Positions 31,551 through 40,300 of a stretch of 43,568 nt of DNA are shown here, piece after piece (position 1 is the stretch's first letter; each line of letters begins with the position of its first letter). The notes beneath the pieces were generated by a model. It was given only the letters and a program-made list of their open reading frames with translations, did not search any database and was not told the DNA's origin. The DNA comes from JBHPHA01 sp042569905 (GTDB lineage: Bacteria > Patescibacteriota > Minisyncoccia > Moranbacterales > UBA9337). The DNA lies in contig JBHPHA010000007.1 of the NCBI GenBank assembly GCA_042569905.1, positions 1-43,568 of the forward strand, in the 5' to 3' direction. The position numbers and the translations under genes were made by a program.

Positions 31551-33197
31551 CTAGATTGATTGAATGATATATTTAGCTAGTAGCAGTCCGTATAAAAAAA
31601 CTACTCCTAGTAGCCACCAGTTAATATTTTTATAAGAAATATATTTGTTTTGATTAGAAAGAGAGACTATCCAAAAAGCCAGTCCGCCAAATAAGATAGA
31701 CCACCAAAAAAGTCTATGTTCATTAAGGAAAAATACGCTAAGAAGAAAGGAGATAAATATCCCACTAGCAATGATTGTTTTTCCATAATATTCTCCGAAT
31801 ATAACAGGTAGTGTCAGAATTTTTTCTTTTTTATCTCCCGTAATATCTTTTAAATCTTTAATAGGAAGTGATATCGTCAGTGTGATTAGTAGTAGCCACT
31901 GTATGTTTGTGGAGAGAAGTTTTATGGTTTGATCTGGGGCTACTAGTATAAATCCAATTATTAGAATCATTAGAGATGCAAGTGCGCTAAGGAAAGTTGC
32001 GACCAATGGAATTCTTTTTAGTTGAAGCGGTGGTACGGAATAAATTAAAGCAATAGCTTGATAGCTGAGTAGTAGGATGGCTATTGCAGGGCTAATAATG
32101 AATGCGAAAAAAATAGAAAAAATAAATGTAAGCGATCCTATTACTTTATACTGTGACTCTGAAAATATTTTCGTGATAAGAGGTCTATCGGTGTTTGAGA
32201 TAGAATCTATCTCTTGGTCAAAAATATCATTTATTATTATGGATGTTACCCAAGCTAATATAATAGATTGAGAAGCCAATAGGATAGTTGCAATATTGAA
32301 AAAATCAATCTCCCATTCGCAATCGGTGAATAGTGTGGCTAGCCCAATTCCGATGAAAAATAATCCTAAATGAAAAATAATTTGAGGAAGTCGGATATTT
32401 TTCAAAAAAGGTTTTAGTTTATTCTTGAAATATCCCCATGAAAGTAGCAGTAGCGTGGTTGGAAATAGTAGTGCATAAATGATACTCATTTTTATATTTA
32501 GTGCATCGATTAGTGACCCGGTTTCTCCGGAGAACACTTTGAGAGAAGAAAGAAACATTTGAGCGACGTGGATTTCATGTATAGACAGAAAACCTTTTTG
32601 AAATCCCTGGGTTAATATGGTAATCCAAGATGGAAATGTTCCTAGGATAAAAAAGACACAGTAAATTAGTAATCCCATGAGTGCGGATTTTTTCATACTT
32701 TTTGTTTTGATATACGCATAAACTAGAAACATAAGAATGGACAAAAAAACTTCAATTCTAACGCCGTAGGTAATTCCTACTGTGGGATTGTCTCCAAAAA
32801 AAGTTAGGAATCTTTGAAATAATCCAATTAGTCCATCGAATTTATAGAAGCTCCAAAAGCCTTTTCCGTTAGAGATTATATGGTCGATGATGGGAGGAAA
32901 TATTATTATGATATATCCAAAGAGCAATACATTTGATGCTTTCTTAATGTCATGCTGGATGAATTTTTTGAAAATAAATAAAAAAATAACATAGGAAAAA
33001 ATAAAAAATAAAAAAGTATGTGAAAATTCATAAAATAAACTCATTTGATTTGAGAATTTACCTAAATACATTTCAGTAAATATTCTCACAATGATTATGC
33101 TGGCAAAAGCAATTGCCCATAAACAAAAACTCGTTTTAGAGTCTTCAATTAATTTGATTATTTTTCTGATAAGATAGTAGGGCTTAAGATTAAACAT
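31551..33197 (-). CDS. UbiA-superfamily prenyltransferase with extra N-terminal membrane domain
   Basis: 548 residues, almost all hydrophobic. The C-terminal part (about 270-548) carries both UbiA signatures, NDIFDQEIDSISNTDRP (about 323-339) and DLKDITGDKKEK (about 447-458), whose aspartates bind Mg-diphosphate. The first 260 residues add about seven membrane helices not found in ordinary UbiA (about 300 residues). UbiA enzymes attach prenyl chains to aromatic rings, or make decaprenyl-phosphoryl sugars or ether lipids; the substrate here is unknown. No SD. It converges on rsmA. Confidence 0.82.
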   Translation of the reverse strand: MFNLKPYYLIRKIIKLIEDSKTSFCLWAIAFASIIIVRIFTEMYLGKFSNQMSLFYEFSHTFLFFIFSYVIFLFIFKKFIQHDIKKASNVLLFGYIIIIFPPIIDHIISNGKGFWSFYKFDGLIGLFQRFLTFFGDNPTVGITYGVRIEVFLSILMFLVYAYIKTKSMKKSALMGLLIYCVFFILGTFPSWITILTQGFQKGFLSIHEIHVAQMFLSSLKVFSGETGSLIDALNIKMSIIYALLFPTTLLLLSWGYFKNKLKPFLKNIRLPQIIFHLGLFFIGIGLATLFTDCEWEIDFFNIATILLASQSIILAWVTSIIINDIFDQEIDSISNTDRPLITKIFSESQYKVIGSLTFIFSIFFAFIISPAIAILLLSYQAIALIYSVPPLQLKRIPLVATFLSALASLMILIIGFILVAPDQTIKLLSTNIQWLLLITLTISLPIKDLKDITGDKKEKILTLPVIFGEYYGKTIIASGIFISFLLSVFFLNEHRLFWWSILFGGLAFWIVSLSNQNKYISYKNINWWLLGVVFLYGLLLAKYIIQSI

Positions 33198-33232
33198 ATA
33201 TTTGCTCGATTAGGTTTTTTATTGTTTGATAT

Positions 33233-33261
33233 TTGCTTCAAGTAATTCTATTTGATATAAT
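33233..33261 (+). promoter_or_regulatory. Promoter of secreted pair
   Basis: TTGCTT (33233-33238), 17 bp, TATAAT (33256-33261) with TG at 33253-33254; a second TATAAT at 33272-33277. Confidence 0.65.
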
Positions 33262-33298
33262 AGCATTGAGTTATAATAGATGTAAACAAAAATAAAAA

Positions 33299-34291
33299 AT
33301 GGATATTTTCAGGATACGATTATCGATAGGAGTTTTTTTGATAGTAGCTTTTTTGGGATTTACTTTATCTACTTTTGCGCAAGATGATAAATCTAATAAA
33401 AGTATTTTTAATGATGCTGATCAAGATGGGCTATCTGATGAAGAGGAGGGTGTTTATGGAACAGATCCAAATAAAAGTGATAGTGATGGGGACGGATACT
33501 CTGATGGAACGGAGATTAGTAGTGGGTATGATCCGTTAAAGCCTGCTCCAGGTGACAGGATTGTTAAAGATGATGAAAATAGAAGTGGCGAATTGGAAGG
33601 TGTAGAGTTGTCAGAAAATGATACTGTTAATAATACAACTGCTTTGGCTGAGAAGATTATGGCAGTGATGAATTCAGGAGATGGCGGTTCAACAAGCTTA
33701 ACTACAGGTGATATTGATGATCTAGTAGCTGATTTTATGGTTGACGATGCTTCTTTCGATGATCTCCCAGAGGTTGATGAGGATAGGATTAAGATAAAGG
33801 ACCAAGATTATGATGATTTTAGTGAGGAAAAGCAAGAAAGAAAAAGAAGAGAAGATGATGAGGAGTATATAGTAGCGCTTGCTTATTTAGCCGTTGAAAA
33901 TTCACCGTATAAGATTACTGACCCAAGCGACTTAGACGGATTTGAAGATGAGATTGTTTCTAAGATTGGAGGTATGGCAAATTTTTCTGATATCGCAGCG
34001 AACATTGGGTATTTTAAGGGTATCGCAGAAAAAGGTCAGAATTTTATGGATCAAATTGATAGCATTGAAGTTCCAGAAAGTATGATTCCTCTGCACAAGA
34101 GAGGTATCCAATTGATGACAAAAGCTGTTTTATTGGGGGATGAAGTGAAAATTGACATTACTGATCCAATTAAATCATTAATGCATGTGTCTAAAATACA
34201 AAAAATACTTCTGCTGTCAATGGATTTTTATGAAGAAGTCAGTGATGAACTGGACAGGCTTAATATTACGGAAATAGAACTAGAAATTTAA
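33299..34291 (+). CDS. Secreted protein with thrombospondin type 3-like calcium repeats
   Basis: 330 residues. Signal peptide about 1-27 (FLGFTLSTFA then QDDKS). Near the N-terminus Asp-rich loops DADQDGLSDEEE and SDSDGDGYSDGTE (about 38-65) match TSP3/EF-hand-like calcium sites, often found next to the envelope in this group. The rest is acidic (SFDDLPEVDEDR, EEKQERKRREDDEEY) then helical. No SD. Seven bp before the next secreted gene, so the two are one operon and may form a complex (inference). Confidence 0.85.
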   Translation: MDIFRIRLSIGVFLIVAFLGFTLSTFAQDDKSNKSIFNDADQDGLSDEEEGVYGTDPNKSDSDGDGYSDGTEISSGYDPLKPAPGDRIVKDDENRSGELEGVELSENDTVNNTTALAEKIMAVMNSGDGGSTSLTTGDIDDLVADFMVDDASFDDLPEVDEDRIKIKDQDYDDFSEEKQERKRREDDEEYIVALAYLAVENSPYKITDPSDLDGFEDEIVSKIGGMANFSDIAANIGYFKGIAEKGQNFMDQIDSIEVPESMIPLHKRGIQLMTKAVLLGDEVKIDITDPIKSLMHVSKIQKILLLSMDFYEEVSDELDRLNITEIELEI

Positions 34292-34298
34292 AATAAAT

Positions 34299-35297
34299 AT
34301 GAAAAACTTAAAAACAAGCTTAAGCGCACTAGTAATAATCATTAGTTTAATTGTATGTTGTCCTCAAAAGGCTTCCGCTGATGTGTGGGGAACTAATGTA
34401 GTTGGTGCAGAATTAGGCGCCGTTACTAGTCAATTGATGGATGTGATTTATGACAATGTTCAAGCTGCGTTAGTGCAGGCATTGAAGCAAGCAGCTATTG
34501 AGATGATAGCTGATACTGTTAATAATATGATATCTGGAACTAGTGAAGCTGGTGCTATGTTCATCACTAATTGGGAAGACTATCTTTTCAATGGACCAAA
34601 ATCTCAAACGGCTCTATATATGAATGATTTTTTCGCAATGACCGCTAACGGGCGTTCTGGTTCTAATTATCAATCAAGTTGTGGGTCTAACTTTAGTGAC
34701 TGGAGGGTAGAAACTGCTAAGAGTCAAGTTAATGTGGTGATAGATTTGACTAAACTTAAGAGTGATTTTCAGACGGTTGCGTGTGATGCTAAGGATATGT
34801 TTGAAGAGGGAACATGGGAAGCTTTTGATCAGTTTATGAAAATTGAAAATAGTCCAGCAGGTCTAGCTTTGATTGCGGATGGGGTAATGGAGGAGAGGGA
34901 GAGAAAGTTTGAAAAAACAGCAGAGGTTCAATCAATATCATACCAAGGTTTCACCGCAAAGACATCTTCTGATGGAAAATCTGTTTTGACTCCAGGTTCA
35001 ACGATAAAAGATATTGAGAGTCACGTAAATGAGATGGCAGGAGATTCATTGTCTAGTGCTCAAAAGCCAGGAGAGATTGTGGGAGCTGTGGTATCACAAC
35101 TTCTTGGAAGTGTGATTCAGCAAGGAATTGGAAATATTCAAAGCAATGTTCAGTCTCAGATTAATGAGCAGATTTGTAATGCATCTGGAATGTTGGCAGA
35201 TGAGTTGGAGCGATTCGCACCTAGTGGTGAGGGAGGATTTGGTTATGGCATTGGTTCTCTTGGGGAAACTGGTGGAGATAATTGTAACTTAAATTAA
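34299..35297 (+). CDS. Secreted protein, partner of 33299 gene
   Basis: 332 residues. Signal peptide with hydrophobic run and ASA cleavage site before DVWGTNV. The mature part starts with a long helix (QAALVQALKQAAIEMIADT) and has AMFITNWEDYLFNGP, four Cys (SSCGSNF, TVACDAK, QICNASG, DNCNLN) and a Gly-rich end (GEGGFGYGIGSLGETGG). No family recognised, although the long helix next to NWEDYL looks like an assembly or surface-appendage component (guess). No SD; translated after the 33299 gene; terminator at 35321. Confidence 0.8.
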   Translation: MKNLKTSLSALVIIISLIVCCPQKASADVWGTNVVGAELGAVTSQLMDVIYDNVQAALVQALKQAAIEMIADTVNNMISGTSEAGAMFITNWEDYLFNGPKSQTALYMNDFFAMTANGRSGSNYQSSCGSNFSDWRVETAKSQVNVVIDLTKLKSDFQTVACDAKDMFEEGTWEAFDQFMKIENSPAGLALIADGVMEERERKFEKTAEVQSISYQGFTAKTSSDGKSVLTPGSTIKDIESHVNEMAGDSLSSAQKPGEIVGAVVSQLLGSVIQQGIGNIQSNVQSQINEQICNASGMLADELERFAPSGEGGFGYGIGSLGETGGDNCNLN

Positions 35298-35320
35298 AAA
35301 ATACTTTTTTTACTTATATA

Positions 35321-35353
35321 AAAAACCGTCGATGTGTAATCGGCGGTTTTTTT
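35321..35353 (+). terminator. Terminator of secreted pair
   Basis: AACCGTCGAT / ATCGGCGGTT with G-U, 5-nt loop, T7. Confidence 0.88.
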
Positions 35354-35359
35354 GTATTG

Positions 35360-35433
35360 TGGACGACACAGGACTCGAACCTGTGACCCTCACAATGTCA
35401 ATGTGATACTCTAGCCAGCTGAGCTAGTCGTCC
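35360..35433 (-). tRNA. tRNA-Val (GAC)
   Basis: On the minus strand acceptor GGACGAC / GTCGTCC, regular D and T arms, anticodon stem TCACA / TGTGA and anticodon GAC. Discriminator A, CCA not encoded. A TATAAT on the minus strand (35450-35445) is a likely -10. Confidence 0.95.
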
Positions 35434-35544
35434 TATTTTCAATTATTATAATACATTAGTTTTTAAAATAAGTCTAGAAGCTTGACTGCGCCTCAGTATG
35501 TTGGGGCGGTTTTTCATTGAAGCGGCGTTAATTTGATTTGGTGT

Positions 35545-35574
35545 AAAAAACTGCCAAAGATATGACAGTTTTTT
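35545..35574. terminator. Bidirectional terminator after 35592 gene
   Basis: AAAAAACTG / CAGTTTTTT around a 12-nt loop; on the minus strand it ends the 36536 gene. Confidence 0.7.
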
Positions 35575-35591
35575 TGATGGTAGATGTATAA

Positions 35592-36536
35592 CTATTCTTT
35601 TATTACAGATACTTCTTCTAGTTTTTCGAGGGAAGTTTCCTTTTTAGTTTCAGTTGATGTTTCTGGTACAGTGCTGTCGTCACGAGCTATTTGTGTGAAA
35701 AATTTTAGCCAAGATATGCTTTTAATCACAATTAAGGAAGAACTGATTAGTAAGAATAGTACAATCGTCAGCACACCGAGAGCGATTGAGAATGCACCGT
35801 TAATGAAAAAAGCTAATGTAACAGGTAATGCTAGTGCTATCGTCACGGCAACGGAAAGTATAATCTCAAAAGCTAAGATAGATAAGCTCATTAGGATAAC
35901 TGATCTTAGATGGACATTTACTAATGAATAAGAATTTTTTAAGGATTCCTTTACGCTTAATTTATTCTTAATGATGTAGAATTGGCTGAAAGTTAACATA
36001 AAGTAAGCAAGTAATGCTGCGGGAATAAAGATTAGAGCTCCAGCAGCAATTAATATAAATACTAATGTAGGCGTGTTTGCTAGTATAAACAGGATGACAA
36101 TAGGAATGGCTAATAATGTGAGTAATAAGAGTAACACTATCGTTACCAGTAGGTTAACTTGAAAAATCTTTACAAAGTATTTTTTAGAGCTTTTAAATTC
36201 TTTGATTATTGAAAAACCTTTGTTTTTTAGCAGTTTGTTTGTTGAGCTTATTAGAGCTATTTTAGAGGATAAATTTAATATTATAATTAATATTGTTATG
36301 AAAATAATAAAAATAAGTATTAAAAAAAGTGTCGTACCATTCCACTGTGAAAAAAAAGAAGATGCTTCAGCTATTATTTCCTCTGAAGAAAGAGATTCTC
36401 TCGCGTCTTGATTGGTGTTAAAATTTCCTCCTGTTAGTGTTAAGATTAGCCCAAAGATAAGTAGAAGTTTGTTTTTCCAAAGAAGTAGTGCCGAGTCTTG
36501 TATTATTGTTATATAATCTATGATTTGTTTCTTCAT
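35592..36536 (-). CDS. Multi-pass membrane protein (DUF975/YciC-like appearance)
   Basis: 314 residues with about six hydrophobic segments. The opening DYITIIQDSALLLWKNKLLLIFGLI and YIIKNKLSVKESLKNSYSL motif resemble the glycerophosphodiester-phosphodiesterase membrane-domain/DUF975 group found in many AT-rich bacteria. The C-terminus is charged and probably cytoplasmic (STETKKETSLEKLEEVS). Function unknown. No SD. It lies 103 bp after ftsH on the same strand, behind a strong hairpin (36554-36586) with an alternative pairing partner upstream. Confidence 0.75.
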   Translation of the reverse strand: MKKQIIDYITIIQDSALLLWKNKLLLIFGLILTLTGGNFNTNQDARESLSSEEIIAEASSFFSQWNGTTLFLILIFIIFITILIIILNLSSKIALISSTNKLLKNKGFSIIKEFKSSKKYFVKIFQVNLLVTIVLLLLLTLLAIPIVILFILANTPTLVFILIAAGALIFIPAALLAYFMLTFSQFYIIKNKLSVKESLKNSYSLVNVHLRSVILMSLSILAFEIILSVAVTIALALPVTLAFFINGAFSIALGVLTIVLFLLISSSLIVIKSISWLKFFTQIARDDSTVPETSTETKKETSLEKLEEVSVIKE

Positions 36537-36553
36537 ATATTTATTTTTTAAAA

Positions 36554-36630
36554 TATCCCCAGCAACTAGGTAGTTGAAGGGGATAAGTAGTTGATTTTCT
36601 TGTTTATTTAAGTTTACTGAGTGTTATCCC
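36554..36630 (-). promoter_or_regulatory. Alternative-hairpin element between ftsH and the 36536 gene
   Basis: On the minus strand GGGATAA (36630-36624) can pair with TTATCCC (within 36586-36579), and TATCCCC/GGGGATA (36585-36579 with 36560-36554) can pair instead, continued by CAACTA / TAGTTG. The two are mutually exclusive. The second hairpin is followed by ATTTT, 18 nt before the next start codon. Confidence 0.55.
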
Positions 36631-36639
36631 GTTGTTTTT

Positions 36640-38457
36640 TTAGGATGCGATGATTTTATCGAATTCTTCTTTTTCAATGTTTTCTTTTTCGAGCAATGTT
36701 TGAGTAATTTTTTCTAAAACATCTTTTTTCTCAGTAATTATTCTTTCTGCGGTTTCCTTAGCATTGTTTACAAAACGTGAAACTTCTTCGTCGATCTTTC
36801 TTGCTGTTTGCTCTGAATAATCTCTTTCTTCACTTACTTCTTTTCCAAGAAAGACTAATTCCTCTTTTTTACCAAATGTTCTCGGTCCTAGGTCACTCAT
36901 TCCGTAGCGAGTAACAAGGTTTCTTGCCATGTGAGTAGCTCTATCGAGATCATTAGATGCTCCAGTTGTCACATCTTTAAATATAATGCCTTCAGCAACA
37001 TATCCTCCAAGTAGTACGGCTAGCTCGTCAAGGAAAGCTTTTTTTGAATGAAGACTCCTGTCTTCTGTTGGAACTGACATTGTGTAGCCTCCAGCGCTTC
37101 CTCTAGCGATGATTGAAACTTTTTGTACCGGATCAGCGTTTGGAAGTATTGCAGCGAGTAGAGCGTGTCCTGCTTCGTGATATGCAACAATCTTTCTTTC
37201 TTTTTCACTAATCACACGACTCTTCCTTGCAGGACCCATCATTACTTTTTCGATAGATTCTCTTAATTCATCCATTCCAATTAGCTTCTTGTCTCTTCTG
37301 GTGCTTAAAATAGCAGCTTCATTAATTAGGTTTGCAAGATCTGCTCCAGAGAATCCAGGAGTTCTTTGTGCTATATTTTTTAACTTAACATCCTCAGATA
37401 ACTTTTTATTAGCTGTATGAATTTTCAAGATAGCTGCTCGTTCATTGATATCTGGAAGATCAAGTGTTACTCTTCTGTCAAATCTTCCTGGTCTTAGTAG
37501 CGCAGGATCAAGAACATCTGGTCTGTTGGTTGCAGCAAGTACAATAACATTTGAGTTTTCTTCAAATCCGTCCATTTCAACTAGGATTTGATTTAGAGTT
37601 TGCTCTCTTTCGTCATGTCCTCCTCCAAGTCCAGCTCCACGATGCCTTCCTACTGCGTCAATTTCATCAATGAAAACAATAGCAGGAGCATTTTTCTTGG
37701 CTTGCTTAAACAAATCTCTAACACGTGAAGCACCAACTCCAACAAACATTTCAACGAACTCAGAACCACTAATGTTGAAAAAGGGAACACCAGCTTCTCC
37801 AGCAACTGCCTTTGCCATAAGTGTTTTACCAGTACCTGGAGGGCCTAGAAGTAATACACCTTTTGGAATTTTTGCACCCATATCAAGAAATTTCTTTGGA
37901 TGCTTTAGGAAGTCAACAACCTCCTTGAGTTCTTCTTTAGCTTCTTTTGCTCCAGCTACATTTTTGAAAAGAGTTCTTTTTTTCTTGTCTTTTGGGTCTA
38001 GCATCCTGGCTTTACTTGATCCAAATGAAAGAGCTTGAGAATTTCCTTTTTGTGCTTGTTTCATCATGAACCAGAAAAATCCTATGATAAGTAGAATTGG
38101 CAGAAGAAATGGCAAAACAAATCCTGCCCAAGACGCAAATGAACTGTCAGTTTTCATTGAGATAGCAACTCCTCTTAATTTTTCCTGATCAACTCCGTAA
38201 TTATTTAGTGATTCACTTAATGAGCTCTCAGGTTCTTTAACTGTTTTTTCTGTAGAATCATCATTTAGTGCTATTTCAAGGTTATTTCCCTTAACCTCAA
38301 TAGACTTAACCTTGCCTTGATTGATTTGGTCAGCTAGTTGACTAATTGAGATCTCAGTTGGTTTTTTTTCTGGTGAGCTATATAGGATTGATATCCCTGA
38401 TATTAGGATAAAAATGACAATAGCTGGTGCTAATATGTTTTTTAAAAATTTGTCCAT
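36640..38457 (-). CDS. ftsH: ATP-dependent zinc metalloprotease FtsH
   Basis: 605 residues, normal. Two membrane helices (about 7-26 and 112-131) flank the outside domain; then the AAA+ core with Walker A GPPGTGKT (205-212), Walker B FIDEIDAVG near 270, pore motif FVGVGASRV and the second region of homology with RPGRFDR near 318. The M41 protease has HEAGH (about 427-431) as zinc site. It degrades misfolded membrane proteins. No SD. Upstream on the minus strand (38495-38536) is an inverted repeat CTTTGAAAA / TTTTCAAAG, possibly in its leader. Confidence 0.98.
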   Translation of the reverse strand: MDKFLKNILAPAIVIFILISGISILYSSPEKKPTEISISQLADQINQGKVKSIEVKGNNLEIALNDDSTEKTVKEPESSLSESLNNYGVDQEKLRGVAISMKTDSSFASWAGFVLPFLLPILLIIGFFWFMMKQAQKGNSQALSFGSSKARMLDPKDKKKRTLFKNVAGAKEAKEELKEVVDFLKHPKKFLDMGAKIPKGVLLLGPPGTGKTLMAKAVAGEAGVPFFNISGSEFVEMFVGVGASRVRDLFKQAKKNAPAIVFIDEIDAVGRHRGAGLGGGHDEREQTLNQILVEMDGFEENSNVIVLAATNRPDVLDPALLRPGRFDRRVTLDLPDINERAAILKIHTANKKLSEDVKLKNIAQRTPGFSGADLANLINEAAILSTRRDKKLIGMDELRESIEKVMMGPARKSRVISEKERKIVAYHEAGHALLAAILPNADPVQKVSIIARGSAGGYTMSVPTEDRSLHSKKAFLDELAVLLGGYVAEGIIFKDVTTGASNDLDRATHMARNLVTRYGMSDLGPRTFGKKEELVFLGKEVSEERDYSEQTARKIDEEVSRFVNNAKETAERIITEKKDVLEKITQTLLEKENIEKEEFDKIIAS

Positions 38458-38654
38458 TTGTTTTGTTTGAAATTTTAGAATTTGGGTTAGGCTTCTTTGA
38501 AAATCCTTTTTACTTTAATTAAAGAGTTTTTCAAAGGAGTCTAATGTCAAAATAAAAAAACCCTTATTCGACTTAAAGCTTTAATATTCAAAGCTTGCCG
38601 AAATTAAGAGTAATTTTATAGTAAATTCAAAATTTAGAATTATGAAATGATAAA
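38458..38654. other. Gap between tilS and ftsH (minus strand)
   Basis: No gene. Inverted repeats CTTTGAAAA / TTTTCAAAG (38495-38536) and AAGCTTT / CAAAGCTT (about 38576-38598). On the minus strand the second is followed by a T-rich stretch (complement of about 38553-38562), so it may end the tilS transcript. Confidence 0.45.
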
Positions 38655-39641
38655 CTACACCTTAATCATACTTACTTTATCATTTTTTCTTTCAAGCTTC
38701 AACCCCTTGAAGTTTAGAATTTGATTTTTTTTCTTCGTGCTTTTAATTATTTTGATAATCTCGTTTATATTTGCAGTTTCAATATCTTTTATATTTTTTT
38801 TGAGTTTAGTGATAATGATTCGAAGTCCTTGTTTCTGTAGGGCAGTAGGGAGTTTTTCAAAATCCGCAACACTGAATGAAATACTTTTTGTCTTTGAGTT
38901 AATTTTAATGATTTTTGAAATCTTTTTTTGACAAGACTTTTCAATAAAATCATAGTCGGTTGCAATTGAAGAGGCTGACCTAGAAAGAACCTCTTTTGCT
39001 TTAGGGTTGTAATTTTTTTCTAGGTAGGGGATTAGGTTATGTCTGATTTTATTTCTAAGAAACTTAGTGTCCTTGTTCGTGATGTCAATTCCATATTCAA
39101 TTTTCTCTTCAGTGACATAGCTTATAATCTCTTGACGACTGGTTTCTAGAAGGGGTCTGATTATATCATTATTTTTTGGTTGAATTGCTGAGAGACCTTG
39201 AAGTCCTGATCCGCGAAGAAGGCGCATTAGAATTGTTTCAGCTTGATCGTCTTGGTTGTGAGCTACTGCGATTAAATCGAATCCATGCTCCTTTTTCAGC
39301 TTATTAAAAAAAGTATAACGAATGTCTCTTAATTTGTTTTCAAGATTTTTTGAATCAGTGAATTTGTCTGTTTTAAATCTTAAAACATCAAGCTCCAGCT
39401 CATACTTTTCTGAAAGGGTCCTTGTGATTTCTTCATCTCGATTAGCATCTTTTTTTCGAATACCATAATTAATATGAGCGACCCGTAGTTCTAAATTATA
39501 TTTTGAGGCAATTTTTGTGAACATATCTAAAAGGCAGACACTGTCTGGTCCGCCTGATACTCCAACAATAATCTTGTCGTTTTTTGACCAAAGATTTTGT
39601 TGAAAAGCAAAATTTTGAATTTTTTTAATCAACTTGTTCAT
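38655..39641 (-). CDS. tilS: tRNA(Ile) lysidine synthetase TilS
   Basis: 328 residues. It modifies C34 of the CAU tRNA-Ile to lysidine so that AUA is read as Ile. The N-terminal PP-loop is SGGPDSVCLL (30-39), followed by HINYGIRKKDANRDEE, AVAHNQDDQAETILMRLLRGSGL and IDITNKDTKFLRNKIRH, all typical. The C-terminal part is short relative to E. coli TilS, as in many Gram-positives. A possible substrate is the second CAU tRNA at 3650-3722. The start codon directly follows the stop of the upstream kinase gene, so translation is probably coupled. Confidence 0.95.
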   Translation of the reverse strand: MNKLIKKIQNFAFQQNLWSKNDKIIVGVSGGPDSVCLLDMFTKIASKYNLELRVAHINYGIRKKDANRDEEITRTLSEKYELELDVLRFKTDKFTDSKNLENKLRDIRYTFFNKLKKEHGFDLIAVAHNQDDQAETILMRLLRGSGLQGLSAIQPKNNDIIRPLLETSRQEIISYVTEEKIEYGIDITNKDTKFLRNKIRHNLIPYLEKNYNPKAKEVLSRSASSIATDYDFIEKSCQKKISKIIKINSKTKSISFSVADFEKLPTALQKQGLRIIITKLKKNIKDIETANINEIIKIIKSTKKKNQILNFKGLKLERKNDKVSMIKV

Positions 39642-40202
39642 CTATAAATTAGATTCGATTATGTTTAATGCTTTTTCAATAGTTTCGTTTAGTTTTCCAT
39701 CTAAATTTTCAATTTCATAATCAAAATATTTTTTATTTTCTGCCCAACCTTTTGCATGCTCTAGGCGACCCTGGATGAATTCATCCGTCACGCACGTATC
39801 TCTGTTACGCAATCTTTTTTCAATAACTTCGTTAGGCGCACTTATTAGAATCGCAATTGAGTCGGGAATAAGTTTCTTAAAAGTAATAACTCCTTGATAG
39901 TCCAATTTCATCATTACTGGATTTTCGGTATTTCTCGCTCGCTCGATTTCTTCAACGTTCAATCCATAAAGATTTCCTGCATCTTGTTCAGCCCATTCAA
40001 AAAAGTCACCATTGGCGATTCTATTTTCAAAGACTTCTTTTGAGATAAAATAGTAGGGACTTCCTTGGAATTCGCCATCGCGCATTTTACGAGTGGTTGT
40101 TGTGATGGGACGCTCAAGTGATATCTTGTTATTTAGTCCACTAAGTACAGAATCTTCTCCAGCTCCGGATGGTCCAGATATAATAAAAACTTTTGAGTTC
40201 AT
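39642..40202 (-). CDS. gmk: Guanylate kinase homologue with altered P-loop
   Basis: 186 residues from ATG 40202 (a longer frame to 40262 has a poor start). The length and order of guanylate kinase are kept: P-loop region ISGPSGAGEDSVL (8-20), TTTTRKMRDGEFQG near 36-49, EWAEQDAGNLYG near 70, LDYQG near 100, RLRNRDT near 132. In the P-loop GPSGAGKST the Lys that holds ATP phosphates is Glu16 and the next Ser is Asp17; the codons are GGA GAA GAT. GMP-binding parts look intact. It either uses another residue for ATP or has a different role. It lies between rpsA and tilS, touching tilS. No SD. Confidence 0.82.
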   Translation of the reverse strand: MNSKVFIISGPSGAGEDSVLSGLNNKISLERPITTTTRKMRDGEFQGSPYYFISKEVFENRIANGDFFEWAEQDAGNLYGLNVEEIERARNTENPVMMKLDYQGVITFKKLIPDSIAILISAPNEVIEKRLRNRDTCVTDEFIQGRLEHAKGWAENKKYFDYEIENLDGKLNETIEKALNIIESNL

Positions 40203-40300
40203 AGAATAAATTTTAACTGTTAGTTTAAATAATAATATATCATTTAAAACAAAAAACTGCAAGTCCGAAAGTGAACCCGCAGCATCTTGAAAGAAGAGCT

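Noticed and set aside
35482..35515. Further terminator downstream of tRNA-Val on the plus strand
   Set aside because: The GC-rich arms pair poorly and no plus-strand gene ends before it apart from one already terminated at 35321-35353.
35584..35931. Plus-strand open frame of 115 residues
   Set aside because: It lies opposite the minus-strand membrane protein with good hydrophobic pattern and terminator; it is an antisense shadow.
37670..38038. Plus-strand open frame of 122 residues
   Set aside because: Antisense to the Walker A region of ftsH.
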